The notes under the pieces: model-generated
Told to the model about the DNA's origin: nothing
Database searches by the model: none
What the model saw: the letters and a program-made list of their open reading frames with translations, nothing else
In this document: positions 25,582 through 33,911 of the stretch, in pieces
Position numbering within the stretch: the stretch's first letter is position 1
Layout: the number at the start of each line of letters is the position of its first letter
Origin: Ruania suaedae
GTDB lineage: Bacteria > Actinomycetota > Actinomycetes > Actinomycetales > Beutenbergiaceae
DNA: 64,000 bases
NCBI RefSeq assembly: GCF_021049265.1
Contig: NZ_CP088018.1
Span: 2,232,001-2,296,000 of the forward strand
Direction of reading: 5' to 3'
Position numbers and translations under genes: made by a program

Positions 25582-26364
25582 TCACCGCATCCACGGCGGA
25601 GCCTGGCGCCCATGGAACTTCTCATACGCCTGGGCCTGCTGGGCCCGCGCCGGGCTGGGGCTCGTCACCCAGAACCCGTCATCGAGCGGGAACGGGCCGG
25701 GATCGCGGCCCGGGTCGGACATGATGGCGGCGACCGCGTCGTAGACCGCGCGGCCCTCCTCGGCCAATCCGTGTTCCTGGCACGGGCGCGCATAGACCAG
25801 GTGGTGGGCGTCGGCCACACCCGGTCCGGCCGAGGCACGTTCCTTGGGGGTGAGCATCATCAGCATCGCGGCCGAGTCCCCCGGGAAACCGGATTCGATC
25901 TCCGCCCAGGTGTACACGCCGGCGGTCACCAGGGAGGGTTTGGCGCCATCGGAGCAGACCTGGAGGAAATGCCGCGCGGTCAGGGCCGCCGTCCGGATGC
26001 GCGTGGTCCACGGCGCGACGCCGAAGGCGTTCGGAGCGTGCGCCGTCAGAGCGCTGATCGCCGACTGGGTCTCGTTCAGGCGTGCCTTGACCACCCGCTC
26101 CCCCGCGCGCACCGCGGCCCCACGCTCGATCAGCTCATCCATCCGCTGCGTGAACAGCTCGCGCTTGGGCGCGTCCACGCCGGTCTGCTCGGCGTAGCGC
26201 GCGTACGCCGCGTGCCAGATCGGCAGGTACCTCGCCACCCAGCGGGAGTAGAAGGCGAACCGTTCGGCCTCGGTCCACTCCTGCACAACAGCGTCGATGT
26301 CCGGTCTGCTCAGAGCAGGGCGACCGCGTGAGTCCCGTGGGCGACGGGTGGAGGGCCAGCGCAT
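25582..26364 (-). CDS. Hypothetical protein, unknown function
   Basis: A 260-residue soluble protein that I do not recognise. It begins MRWPSTRRPRDSRGRPA with a basic tail, then WTEAERFAFYSRWVARYLP, a long helical middle (RMDELIERGAAVRAGERVV) and a C-terminal half with LFAL-free, mixed character (MLMMLTPKERASA, YEKFHGRQAPPWMR). ATG at 26364 is the first start that does not run into the regulator gene upstream. Third gene after the membrane protein and the winged-helix regulator. Confidence 0.6.
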   Translation of the reverse strand: MRWPSTRRPRDSRGRPALSRPDIDAVVQEWTEAERFAFYSRWVARYLPIWHAAYARYAEQTGVDAPKRELFTQRMDELIERGAAVRAGERVVKARLNETQSAISALTAHAPNAFGVAPWTTRIRTAALTARHFLQVCSDGAKPSLVTAGVYTWAEIESGFPGDSAAMLMMLTPKERASAGPGVADAHHLVYARPCQEHGLAEEGRAVYDAVAAIMSDPGRDPGPFPLDDGFWVTSPSPARAQQAQAYEKFHGRQAPPWMR

Positions 26365-26392
26365 GGAGGCATTCTTGCCTACTCCGGTGTGC

Positions 26393-26701
26393 TCAGGGAC
26401 CGGACGGCGAGGGCTCGTCGGCGAGCATCGCGTAGAGCGCCGCCCGGTGAGCGCGGTAGGCGCGCCCACCCTGGCGGGTCATGGCGTAGCTGGTGGTCGA
26501 TCCAGGGCCGCGCCCGTGCTTGGTGGCCTTGACGTACCCGGCCGACTCCAAGGTCGACATCTGCTTGGACAGGTCGGAGTCGGTGAGGCCGATGTGATCC
26601 TTGAGGAACTGGAAGGTGGCGTACTCGGCGTTCGCGAGCATCGCCATCGCCGCCAGCCGCTTCGGCGTGTGGATGATCGGGTCGAGATCGCCGAGGCTCA
26701 T
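26393..26701 (-). CDS. Winged-helix transcriptional regulator (HTH_34-like)
   Basis: A 102-residue single-domain regulator: LDPIIHTPKRLAAMAML, FQFLKDHIGLTDSDLSKQM, LESAGYVKATKHG and TSYAMTRQGG correspond to helix 1, the helix-turn-helix, the recognition helix and the wing of this small MarR-related family. The start overlaps the stop of the membrane protein gene (ATGA). Such regulators often pair with a membrane protein and repress their own operon; the dyad at 27182-27206 is a good target. Confidence 0.85.
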   Translation of the reverse strand: MSLGDLDPIIHTPKRLAAMAMLANAEYATFQFLKDHIGLTDSDLSKQMSTLESAGYVKATKHGRGPGSTTSYAMTRQGGRAYRAHRAALYAMLADEPSPSGP

Positions 26702-27177
26702 GCCAGCCGCTCGCGCACCGTGGCAGCGGCGCGCTCGTAGCGCACCTGGTAGAGCGAGAGCCCGGCGGTCACGAGCACGAAGGCGGCGAGGCAGGCGACG
26801 AGGAGCCCGGCCCACCACCACACGGCAGCCACCGCGCCGACGATCACGAGCACGCCGACGGCGTAGCGCCGGTACTCACCCCGGATCTCGGGAGGCGGAT
26901 TCCCGCGCCCCGGCACCGGCAACGCTCCGTGCCGCCGGCTGTACCACCCGAGGAATGCCCCGACCCCACCGGTGAGCACGACCATCGCGAGGATGAAGAG
27001 GATCTCGCTCTCACGCCAGAACGCGAACGAGCCGAGGTAGGCGGCGAACCACCCGCCGAAGGCCGGCGGCACCCACCACGGCGACGGCGGCATCCCGACA
27101 TAGGGCGCCGCTTCCGCGACCTCCAGCGTGCGCCTGTGCTCGGACGGATCCAGAGAACTTTCCATATCGGGAACCAT
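26698..27177 (-). CDS. Membrane protein partner of winged-helix regulator
   Basis: About 159 residues with four hydrophobic segments: WWVPPAFGGWFAAYLGSFAF, ILFILAMVVLTGGVGAFLGW, YAVGVLVIVGAVAAVWWW and LLVACLAAFVLVTAGLSLYQV. Start is uncertain: ATG 27177 or 27165; a TTG at 27201 would lie inside the operator and is rejected. Transcribed with the regulator and the protein of unknown function. Role unknown. Confidence 0.7.
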   Translation of the reverse strand: MVPDMESSLDPSEHRRTLEVAEAAPYVGMPPSPWWVPPAFGGWFAAYLGSFAFWRESEILFILAMVVLTGGVGAFLGWYSRRHGALPVPGRGNPPPEIRGEYRRYAVGVLVIVGAVAAVWWWAGLLVACLAAFVLVTAGLSLYQVRYERAAATVRERLA

Positions 27178-27181
27178 AGGT

Positions 27182-27206
27182 GACACTTTCCACTTGTGCA
27201 AGTGTC
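27182..27206. promoter_or_regulatory. Nested inverted repeats, probable operator of the winged-helix regulator
   Basis: GACACTT-N11-AAGTGTC (27182-27206) encloses a second dyad CACTTG-TG-CAAGTG (27191-27204). It lies immediately upstream of the membrane-protein start, the position expected for autoregulation. Confidence 0.6.
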
Positions 27207-27230
27207 AAGCGCTGCCTGACCCGGGCACGC

Positions 27231-27983
27231 TCACGTCATCCCGAAGAACAGCTGCGGCACACCCTCGATGTCGATGCGTCGCACCGAGATCTCGTACACC
27301 GGCTCCAGCACCTCCGGCACGAGCACCTCCGCCGGTGGCCCCGCCGCCACGATCTGCCCGCGCTGCAGCAGCGCCAGCTCGTCGCAGTACCGGGCCGCCA
27401 GGTTCAGATCGTGCAGCACCGTGATCGTGGTCAGCGCCAGCCCGTGCACGAGCGAGAGGATCTCGTGCTGGAAGCGCACGTCCAGGTGGTTGGTGGGCTC
27501 ATCCAGCAGCAGGTGACTCGACCCCTGCGCGAGCGCCCGCGCGATGAGCACCCGCTGACGCTCCCCGCCGGAGAGATCGTCCACGTGCCGGTGGGCCAGG
27601 TGGCTCACCCCGGCGCGCGCCATCGCCTCCTGCGCCGCCTCCTCGTCGGCCGGCCGGTAGCGGCTCCAGCCGGACAGCCGCGCCGAACGCCCCAGCAGCA
27701 CCGAGTCCCACGCCGTCAGCGGCAGCCCGCTCGGCTCCTCCTGCGCCACGACGGCGATGCGCTCGGACCGCTGCCGGGGGTTGAGGTCCCGGACCAGATC
27801 CTCGTCCACGGTCACCGTGCCCTCGCCGCTGATGGCGCCGAGGATGGCGCGCAGCATCGTCGACTTCCCGGACCCGTTCGGCCCGATCAGCCCGAGCGTG
27901 CGCCCGTCCGCAGCCACCAGATCAGCGGCCGCGACGGCGACCGTCCGGCCGTACCGGACGGTCAGCCGTTGCGTCCCGATCAC
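27231..27983 (-). CDS. ABC transporter ATP-binding protein, metal-chelate/heme type (FecE-like)
   Basis: A 250-residue ATPase. Walker A GPNGSGKST, signature LSGGERQ, Walker B HLLLDEPTNHLD and the switch His (VLHDLNLAARYCDEL) are intact. Length and sequence fit the FepC/BtuD/HmuV group that powers uptake of iron-siderophores, heme or cobalamin. Overlaps the binding-protein gene by 4 bases; last gene of the importer operon. Confidence 0.92.
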   Translation of the reverse strand: MIGTQRLTVRYGRTVAVAAADLVAADGRTLGLIGPNGSGKSTMLRAILGAISGEGTVTVDEDLVRDLNPRQRSERIAVVAQEEPSGLPLTAWDSVLLGRSARLSGWSRYRPADEEAAQEAMARAGVSHLAHRHVDDLSGGERQRVLIARALAQGSSHLLLDEPTNHLDVRFQHEILSLVHGLALTTITVLHDLNLAARYCDELALLQRGQIVAAGPPAEVLVPEVLEPVYEISVRRIDIEGVPQLFFGMT

Positions 27984-29014
27984 TGGTTCAGCGCACCCGT
28001 GCCCTCGAGCACGGCCTCCAGGCCGCGGACGGCGCCCGGGTCCGGGGCCAGGTCCGCCGCGGGCACGCCGATGATGCGGTCGGCCTGCACCGCAGCCATG
28101 TCCTCGACGCCGGGTTCGGTCATGAAGGTGGCCAGCGCCTCCTCGTAGCTCTCCCCGTACAGCCCGTAGGCGAGCACGAGGGTGTGCGGGTCGGCGTCGA
28201 GCAGCGTCTCGATGTTGGCCTCGAGGTAGACCGAGGGCTCCTCGCCGTAGACGTTGTCGAAACCGGCGCGAGTGAGCACGTCGTCGGCGATCCCCTGCCC
28301 GCCACGGGCGGACATCGTGGCGTCGGCGGAGAAGTAGTACACGACGGCGGCGTTGCGCCCCTCCTGCGTCTCACCCGCCGCCGCGGTCAGCTCCTCGAGG
28401 CTGCTGCGCAGCCCGTCGAGGTTCTCCTCGGCCTGCTCCTGGGTGTCGAAGACCTGCGCCAGGCGGGAGACGTCGTCGAAGATCGCCTCGAAGTCGGTCT
28501 TCTCGGTCAGCGCGGCGTCATGGCTGCACTCGCCGTCGATGACCACATTTGCCAGGCCCGCGGATTCGACGTCCTCGACGGCGGCGTTGAAGAGGCCGTA
28601 GCCGACGATGATGTCGGCCCCGGCGCCCACGATGACCTCGATGCTGGGGTCATAGGGGTCGAGGATCTCGGCATCGGTGGGCGGGGCGGTCAGCCCTGCG
28701 GGCAGCTCCGCGCCGAACTCCCCCGCCCTCGCCACGATCCGGTCCGAGGCACCGGCCGCATCGAGCAGCGCGACGGCGGAGGTTCCGATGGTCAGTACGC
28801 TCTCCGGCTCCTGCTCGACCTCGAGCTCCTCACCGCAGTTGTCGATCGTCAGCGGGTACTGCGTCGCACCGATGGAGGTAGCGCCTTCGGCGCTCGTCGA
28901 CTCACCACCCTCGGTGGAATCGGCCGACCCCGGCGAACAGGCGGCGAGCAGGGCGGCGGCGCCGACCACCCCGAGAGCGGTGACGCCGCGGCGGCGGAAC
29001 AGGGCATGGGACAT
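27980..29014 (-). CDS. Metal-chelate ABC transporter substrate-binding lipoprotein (FecB-like)
   Basis: A 344-residue class III binding protein. A basic start and hydrophobic stretch end in lipobox LLAAC; an acidic Ser/Glu linker follows. The periplasmic-binding fold shows ESVLTIGTSAVALLDAAGASDRIVAR, EVIVGAGADIIVGYGLF and the long connecting helix. It captures a metal chelate outside the cell. It lies 33 bp after the permease. Possible ligands are siderophore, heme, B12, or the modified peptide of the neighbouring cluster (inference). Confidence 0.9.
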   Translation of the reverse strand: MSHALFRRRGVTALGVVGAAALLAACSPGSADSTEGGESTSAEGATSIGATQYPLTIDNCGEELEVEQEPESVLTIGTSAVALLDAAGASDRIVARAGEFGAELPAGLTAPPTDAEILDPYDPSIEVIVGAGADIIVGYGLFNAAVEDVESAGLANVVIDGECSHDAALTEKTDFEAIFDDVSRLAQVFDTQEQAEENLDGLRSSLEELTAAAGETQEGRNAAVVYYFSADATMSARGGQGIADDVLTRAGFDNVYGEEPSVYLEANIETLLDADPHTLVLAYGLYGESYEEALATFMTEPGVEDMAAVQADRIIGVPAADLAPDPGAVRGLEAVLEGTGALNQ

Positions 29015-29047
29015 GGCGAATCTCCAGATTCTTCTTCGAGCGGACCC

Positions 29048-30139
29048 TCAGCGGGCGAGGGACCGGCGGACGAGCGCGATCAACAACGGTGTGCCGATCA
29101 ACGCGGTGAGGATGCCGAGCGGCAGCTCACGGGGGGCAAAGGCGATACGGGCGATCGCATCGGCGCTGACCAGCAGCAACGCGCCGAGGAGCGCAGAGAC
29201 GGGCAGCACGATGCGATGGCTGCCACCGACGAGCCGGCGAGCGATGTGCGGGACCACGAGCCCGACGAAGCCGATCAAGCCGGAGACCGACACGGCCACC
29301 GCCACCACCAGGCTGACCACGATCACCGCGAGCGCCCGGAACCGTGCGGGATCGGTGCCCAGCGCCAGCGCGGTGTCGTCGCCGATCGCGAGGGCGTCCA
29401 GCCGGCGGGCCCAGGCGATGAAGATCGCGGCCGCGACCACCACGGCGACCACCGCCAGGGGGACCGAGGCCCAGCGCGACTGCGCCAGGGAACCCAGCAT
29501 CCAGAACATCACCGCGCGGGCGCCGTCCCGGGACTCGCTCGCGAAGACCAGGAAGTTCGTCAGCGCCGTCAGCGCGAACCCGACCGCGATCCCGGCGAAC
29601 ACCAGCCGGGAGGTGATGAGCCTGCCCCCGATCCGGGCCACCGAGAGCACCAGCGCGATGGCACCGACCGCTCCGACGAAGGCGCTGCCGGTCAGGGCGA
29701 GCACTCCGCCACCGATCCCGAACAGGATGCTCGCCGCGGCGCCGACCGAGGCGCCGGATGAGATGCCCAGCAGGTAGGGGTCGGCCAGCGGGTTGCGCAC
29801 GAGGGCTTGGATGACCACCCCGGCCAGCGCGAGCGAGGCTCCGACGACTGCGCCGAGGATCACTCGGGGCAGGCGGATCAGCCAGACGATCGAGTCGTCG
29901 GTGGCGGCCACGGATCCCGGATCTGCCAGCCCGAGGTGCCCGAGTACGACCTCGGCCACCACCGAGGGTGCGATGGGAACCGGGCCGATCCCGACCGCGA
30001 GGATGCAGACGAGAGCGACCCCCGTCAGCAGCGCGAGGATCAGCAGCCCGCGGCGGCGGCGTGTCGCGCCTGCTGCCGCCACCAACGGGGCGTCGGTGGC
30101 GGTGCGGGGGTGGCCATGACCGCGATCCGTCGTGTACAA
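29048..30139 (-). CDS. Metal-chelate ABC transporter permease (FecCD/BtuC type)
   Basis: A 363-residue membrane protein with about ten hydrophobic segments. Family marks are WLIRLPRVILGAVVGASLALAG (core RLPRVILGAVVG), NPLADPYLLGISSGASVGA and GFVGLVVPHIARRLVG. TTG at 30139 is taken as start, with AGGGAT upstream; a GTG at codon 20 is the alternative. It is divergent from the RiPP exporter genes, only 53 bp apart. Confidence 0.88.
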   Translation of the reverse strand: MYTTDRGHGHPRTATDAPLVAAAGATRRRRGLLILALLTGVALVCILAVGIGPVPIAPSVVAEVVLGHLGLADPGSVAATDDSIVWLIRLPRVILGAVVGASLALAGVVIQALVRNPLADPYLLGISSGASVGAAASILFGIGGGVLALTGSAFVGAVGAIALVLSVARIGGRLITSRLVFAGIAVGFALTALTNFLVFASESRDGARAVMFWMLGSLAQSRWASVPLAVVAVVVAAAIFIAWARRLDALAIGDDTALALGTDPARFRALAVIVVSLVVAVAVSVSGLIGFVGLVVPHIARRLVGGSHRIVLPVSALLGALLLVSADAIARIAFAPRELPLGILTALIGTPLLIALVRRSLAR

Positions 30140-30156
30140 CTGTGCCCATCCCTACT

Positions 30157-30171
30157 TGCGAACGATTCTCA
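30157..30171. promoter_or_regulatory. Fur/Zur-like box in divergent promoter of importer and RiPP operons
   Basis: TGCGAACGATTCTCA (its complement is TGAGAATCGTTCGCA) is a 7-1-7 arrangement close to the Fur-family consensus; 5 of 7 arm positions pair. It lies in the 53-bp region shared by the metal-chelate importer and the exporter/RiPP operon, so one metal-sensing regulator could control both. Confidence 0.4.
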
Positions 30172-30192
30172 CTCTCACGATAGCAGGCACCC

Positions 30193-31908
30193 GTGATCCA
30201 CCTCCGCCTCCTCCGCCTGACGCGTTCGGTCCGCGGCGTCCAGGCCGGTCAGGCGCTGTGCGCCGCGGTCGGGCTGGTGCTCAGCGCGCTGGCGATCACG
30301 CAGGCGATCGCGATGTCGCGTCTGTTCGCCGGGATCCTGGAGGGGCAGGGCCTGGTCGACCTGGCCGCACCCTTCACCCTGCTCGCCGCCGCCCTGGTGC
30401 TGCGCCCGGCGGCGACCGCGATCCGTGAGCTCAGTGCGCATGCGGTGGCCGGTCGGATGAAGCGGGGCCTGCGCACCACCATGCTCGACGCGGACGCGGC
30501 GCTCGGCCCGTTCGCCCGGCCGGCCGAGAGCACGGGCAGCCGGCACTCCCTGCTCATCGACGGCGTCGAGAACCTCGAGGCCTACGTCACCCGCTACGTC
30601 CCGCAGGTGATCGTGACCGCCGTGACGGCCGCCGTCACCGTGGGCATCCTGATCGCGATCGATCCGGTGGTCGGGCTGGCGGCGGGCGTGGCGGCGGCGA
30701 TCGTGCCGCTGCTGCCGCGGCTGTGGGACCGCGCCCTGCGCTCACGCGGGGAGGACCACTGGAGCTCCTACGCCGGCATGCACGCCGACGTCGTGGATGC
30801 AATGCGTGGGATGGAGACCCTCAAGCTGCTGGGGGCCGCCGGTCGCCGCAGGGACCAGCTGATCGCTGCCAGTGCCGGGTTGCTGCGCTCCACCCTGCGC
30901 CAGCTGCGCCTGTCCTTGGTGGAGTCCGGGCTGACCGGCTTCCTGCTGGTGGCCGGTCCGGCCCTCGTGCTGGCGGTGGGGGTGCTGCGCGTCTCGGCCG
31001 GTGATCTCGCCGCCCCGGCCCTGTTCACTCTCACCCTCATCGGCTTCGAGGTGTTCCGCCCGTTCAAGGACCTCGCGAACCACTGGCATGCCGGATACCT
31101 GGGCGTCTCCGCCGGCTCACAGCTGCTCGCCCGGCTCGCCGAGTCCGAGAGCGCCGGCCCTGCCCCTCACGACGGGCACGCCGGGCGTGCTGGTGCGGGC
31201 ATGGCGGTGGTGCTGGAGCGCGTGAGCGCCGGATACCCCGGCGCCGACCGCCCGGCCGTGACCGACCTCAGCCTCGCCCTGCCGCATGGCTCGGTGACGG
31301 CGATCGTGGGCCCGTCCGGGGCTGGCAAGTCGACCGTAGCCAACCTCGTGCTCGGACTGCTCACGCCGCAGGCGGGCTCGGTGCACCTCGCACCGTCGCA
31401 GGACGCTCCCCCGGTCACCCTCGTCTCCCAGGATCCGGTGCTCTTCGCCGGCACGATCCGCGAGAACCTCACCATCGTGGCTCCCGCGGCCACCGATCCG
31501 GAGCTGATCGAGGCCCTCACCCGCGCCGAGGCTCCCGAGCTGGCCGAAGGCGCAGGGCTCGGTGCGCAGGTGGGTGAGGGCGGCTCGCTGCTCTCCGGCG
31601 GCCAGCGCGCCCGCGTCGCGATCGCCCGGGCGCTCCTGCGCCGCTCGCCCGTGCTGGTGCTCGACGAGGCCTCTGCGGCCCTGGACGCCGAGCGCGAACG
31701 GGCACTGCTGACCACATTGCGCGCGGGACCGGACCGGCCGACGCTGGTGATCATCGCCCACCGCCTCGCGGCGATCGCCGCCGTCGACCGGATCCTGGTG
31801 CTGGAGGAGGGGCGGGTGGTCGAGCAGGGCCGCTACGACGAGCTCGTCGCCGCCGGGGGGCCGTTCGCGCGCCTGCACGCGGCCCAGGCGGAGAGGATCC
31901 CCGCATGA
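30193..31908 (+). CDS. ABC half-exporter (CydD-like), first subunit
   Basis: A 571-residue fusion of a six-helix membrane domain (residues ~1-310) and an ATPase domain: Walker A VGPSGAGKST, signature LLSGGQRARVAIARALL, Walker B VLVLDEASAALD. It resembles CydD. Start is GTG at 30193. Overlaps the second subunit by 4 bases (ATGA), so a heterodimer is expected. No C39 peptidase domain is attached. In this context its likely cargo is the modified peptide at 33722, but thiol export as in CydDC cannot be excluded. Confidence 0.85.
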   Translation: MIHLRLLRLTRSVRGVQAGQALCAAVGLVLSALAITQAIAMSRLFAGILEGQGLVDLAAPFTLLAAALVLRPAATAIRELSAHAVAGRMKRGLRTTMLDADAALGPFARPAESTGSRHSLLIDGVENLEAYVTRYVPQVIVTAVTAAVTVGILIAIDPVVGLAAGVAAAIVPLLPRLWDRALRSRGEDHWSSYAGMHADVVDAMRGMETLKLLGAAGRRRDQLIAASAGLLRSTLRQLRLSLVESGLTGFLLVAGPALVLAVGVLRVSAGDLAAPALFTLTLIGFEVFRPFKDLANHWHAGYLGVSAGSQLLARLAESESAGPAPHDGHAGRAGAGMAVVLERVSAGYPGADRPAVTDLSLALPHGSVTAIVGPSGAGKSTVANLVLGLLTPQAGSVHLAPSQDAPPVTLVSQDPVLFAGTIRENLTIVAPAATDPELIEALTRAEAPELAEGAGLGAQVGEGGSLLSGGQRARVAIARALLRRSPVLVLDEASAALDAERERALLTTLRAGPDRPTLVIIAHRLAAIAAVDRILVLEEGRVVEQGRYDELVAAGGPFARLHAAQAERIPA

Positions 31909-33716
31909 GCGCCCGCGGGCTGCTCGGCCCGGTCGTGCGGTTGCTCGGCGAGGTCGGGGCGCAGCGGTCGCTGTTCTGGCGCTCGACCGCCGCGATGACC
32001 GGGTTCCAGGCCGCCACGGCCGCCGCCGCGGGCCTGAGCACCGCCGTCGCCTCGCTGGTGACGTCCGGCTCGACCTCGATGGTCGCTCTGCTGCTGACCG
32101 CGCTGGCGGCTGCGGTGGTGGCCGTCGCCGTGCTGACCTGGGTGGAGTCCTGGCTCAGCCACGTCCTCGCCTACCGGGTGATCGACGGGTTGCGGGTGCG
32201 CGTCTACGACGCCGTCGAGCAGATCGTGCCCGCCCGCTCGGGCCGCCGGCGCGCCGGTGAGGTCGCCGGTACCGCGATGAACGACGTGGAGGTGCTCGAG
32301 TGGTTCTACGCCCACACCCTCGGTGCCGGCCTGAACGCGCTGCTCTCACCCACCCTCGTCTCGATCGCACTGGTGGCGATGGTCGGGCCGCGCGCACTGA
32401 TCGTCCCGGCCGGGGTGGCCCTCCTCCTCGCGATCCCCTGGCTGCTCGCCGGTCTGCAACAGCGCCAGGGCATCGCCATCCGCAGCGAGCTCGGCCGACT
32501 GCAGGCGCTCTCGTTCGAGGGCGCGCAGGCCCGGCGGGAGCTCGCGGCACTCGACCTGACCGGCCACCACCGTGCCCAGGTGCTGCGCGGCACCGATGCC
32601 GTGCAGCGGGCCAGGCGCCGCTTCGCGCTCCGGGCAGCGGGTGAGTCCGCGCTCGCCGATCTGGTGGTGGCGGCCACGAGCCTGCTGTTCCTGGTCTCCC
32701 TCGTGCAGGCCGCTGTGGCCGGATCACTGGACCCGGTGCTGATTCCGCCGGCGATGGTCCTGGTCGCCGCCGCGATCGCGCCGGCCGCAGGAGCCTTCGC
32801 GATGGTGCAGCGGCTGGGCGAGATGTCCGCGGCTGCCCGGCGGGTGCTGGAGCTGATCGACGAGGGCGAGCGCGTGCGCACCTCCGCCCCCGCCGCCAGC
32901 ACCGCGACCGCCGCCCCGGCGCGATCCTCTACCGCGGGCCCCCGCGGCCACGTGCGACTCGAGGCGGTGCGCTTCGCCTACGGCGAGGGCCCGCCCGTGC
33001 TGGACGGGCTCGACCTGGATCTCCCGCCGGGCGGGACGCTTGCCCTGGTGGGGGCCTCCGGTGCGGGCAAGTCGACCCTCGCCCGGCTGCTGACCCGGCT
33101 GTGGGATCCCCAGCAGGGCACCATCACCCTCGACGGCGTCCGGATCGACGCGCTGGAGCCGGATGAGCTGCGCCGACGGGTGGCGCTCGTGGCCCAGCAC
33201 CCCTTCGTCTTCCGCGGCACGGTCCGCAGCAACCTGCTGCTGGCTGCCCCGGAGGCCACCGAGGAGGACCTGTGGGCGGCCCTGACCACCGCGGGCCTGG
33301 CCGAGACGGTGACCGCCTGGCCCGGCGGGCTGGACACCGGCGTCGGCGATCGCGGGACCACGATGTCCGGGGGCCAGCGGCAGCGGCTGTCGATCGCCCA
33401 GGCGATGCTGCGCGACCCCTGCGTACTCGTGCTCGACGAGGCCTCCGCCCACCTGGACGCCGTCGGTGAGCAGGACCTGGCCGACGCCGTCGCACAGCTC
33501 GGCCTGACCACGCTGGTGATCGCCCACCGGATCTCGACGATCCGCCGCGCCGACCGGGTGGCGCTGCTGGCAGGCGGGCGCATCGCCGCCGCGGGCAGCC
33601 ACCGGGGGCTGCTGCAGACCTGCCCCGAGTACCGGCGCCTGCTCGCCCAGGCAGGCGCCCCTGAACCCGAACCGGCCGGCCCGGCCGGTTCGTCCCGAGA
33701 AACAGCAAGGAGGTGA
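31905..33716 (+). CDS. ABC half-exporter (CydC-like), second subunit
   Basis: A 603-residue protein with an N-terminal six-helix domain and a C-terminal ATPase: GASGAGKST, TMSGGQRQRLSIAQAMLRD, VLVLDEASAHLD, LVIAHRISTIRRAD. Pairs with 30193-31908. The Shine-Dalgarno AAGGAGG of the precursor gene lies inside its last codons, and its stop is 5 bases from the precursor ATG. This tight coupling ties the exporter to the peptide. Confidence 0.88.
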   Translation: MSARGLLGPVVRLLGEVGAQRSLFWRSTAAMTGFQAATAAAAGLSTAVASLVTSGSTSMVALLLTALAAAVVAVAVLTWVESWLSHVLAYRVIDGLRVRVYDAVEQIVPARSGRRRAGEVAGTAMNDVEVLEWFYAHTLGAGLNALLSPTLVSIALVAMVGPRALIVPAGVALLLAIPWLLAGLQQRQGIAIRSELGRLQALSFEGAQARRELAALDLTGHHRAQVLRGTDAVQRARRRFALRAAGESALADLVVAATSLLFLVSLVQAAVAGSLDPVLIPPAMVLVAAAIAPAAGAFAMVQRLGEMSAAARRVLELIDEGERVRTSAPAASTATAAPARSSTAGPRGHVRLEAVRFAYGEGPPVLDGLDLDLPPGGTLALVGASGAGKSTLARLLTRLWDPQQGTITLDGVRIDALEPDELRRRVALVAQHPFVFRGTVRSNLLLAAPEATEEDLWAALTTAGLAETVTAWPGGLDTGVGDRGTTMSGGQRQRLSIAQAMLRDPCVLVLDEASAHLDAVGEQDLADAVAQLGLTTLVIAHRISTIRRADRVALLAGGRIAAAGSHRGLLQTCPEYRRLLAQAGAPEPEPAGPAGSSRETARR

Positions 33717-33721
33717 AACCC

Positions 33722-33832
33722 ATGGAGAGCATCACCCTCGTCGAGGTCGCCACGGAGCGTTCGGAGGACCAGATCCTGGCCCCCAACGCGAACAACCACG
33801 GCCACGTCTCGACCGCGTTCGCCTGGTCCTGA
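33722..33832 (+). CDS. Putative RiPP precursor peptide (azol(in)e-type, YcaO-associated)
   Basis: A 36-residue peptide, too short for most gene callers. The ATG is preceded by the consensus AAGGAGG. The N-terminal half (MESITLVEVATERSEDQ) is acidic and reads as a leader; the C-terminal half (ILAPNANNHGHVSTAFAWS) as the core, with Ser30, Thr31 and Ser36 as possible cyclisation sites and an N-H-G-H segment (25-28). There is no Cys, so only oxazoline- or methyloxazoline-type rings would be possible. It sits between the exporter pair and the fused cyclodehydratase, the classic place of a precursor gene, and a hairpin follows. Product structure and activity are unknown. Confidence 0.8.
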   Translation: MESITLVEVATERSEDQILAPNANNHGHVSTAFAWS

Positions 33833-33841
33833 TCGCCGTAC

Positions 33842-33874
33842 GCGGTTGCCCCCGGCCCAGCCGGGGGCAACCGC
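33842..33874. terminator. Hairpin between precursor and modification genes, partial terminator
   Basis: A perfect 15-bp stem (33842-33856 with 33860-33874) with a 3-base loop CCA, starting 10 bases after the precursor stop. In RiPP operons such hairpins let most transcripts end after the precursor, so that peptide exceeds enzyme. No T-run follows. Confidence 0.75.
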
Positions 33875-33911
33875 CCCACCCCCGCCACCCCTGTCGAAAG
33901 GCCCGCTCCCC

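Noticed and set aside
30193-33716. Cytochrome bd maturation genes cydDC
   Set aside because: The proteins are CydDC-like, but no cydAB genes are near and the precursor gene is coupled to the second subunit. A peptide exporter is the better reading, though thiol export is not excluded.
33846-33911. Start of the cyclodehydratase upstream of 33912
   Set aside because: It would place the hairpin at 33842-33874 within the coding region and adds only a Pro/Ala-rich stretch.
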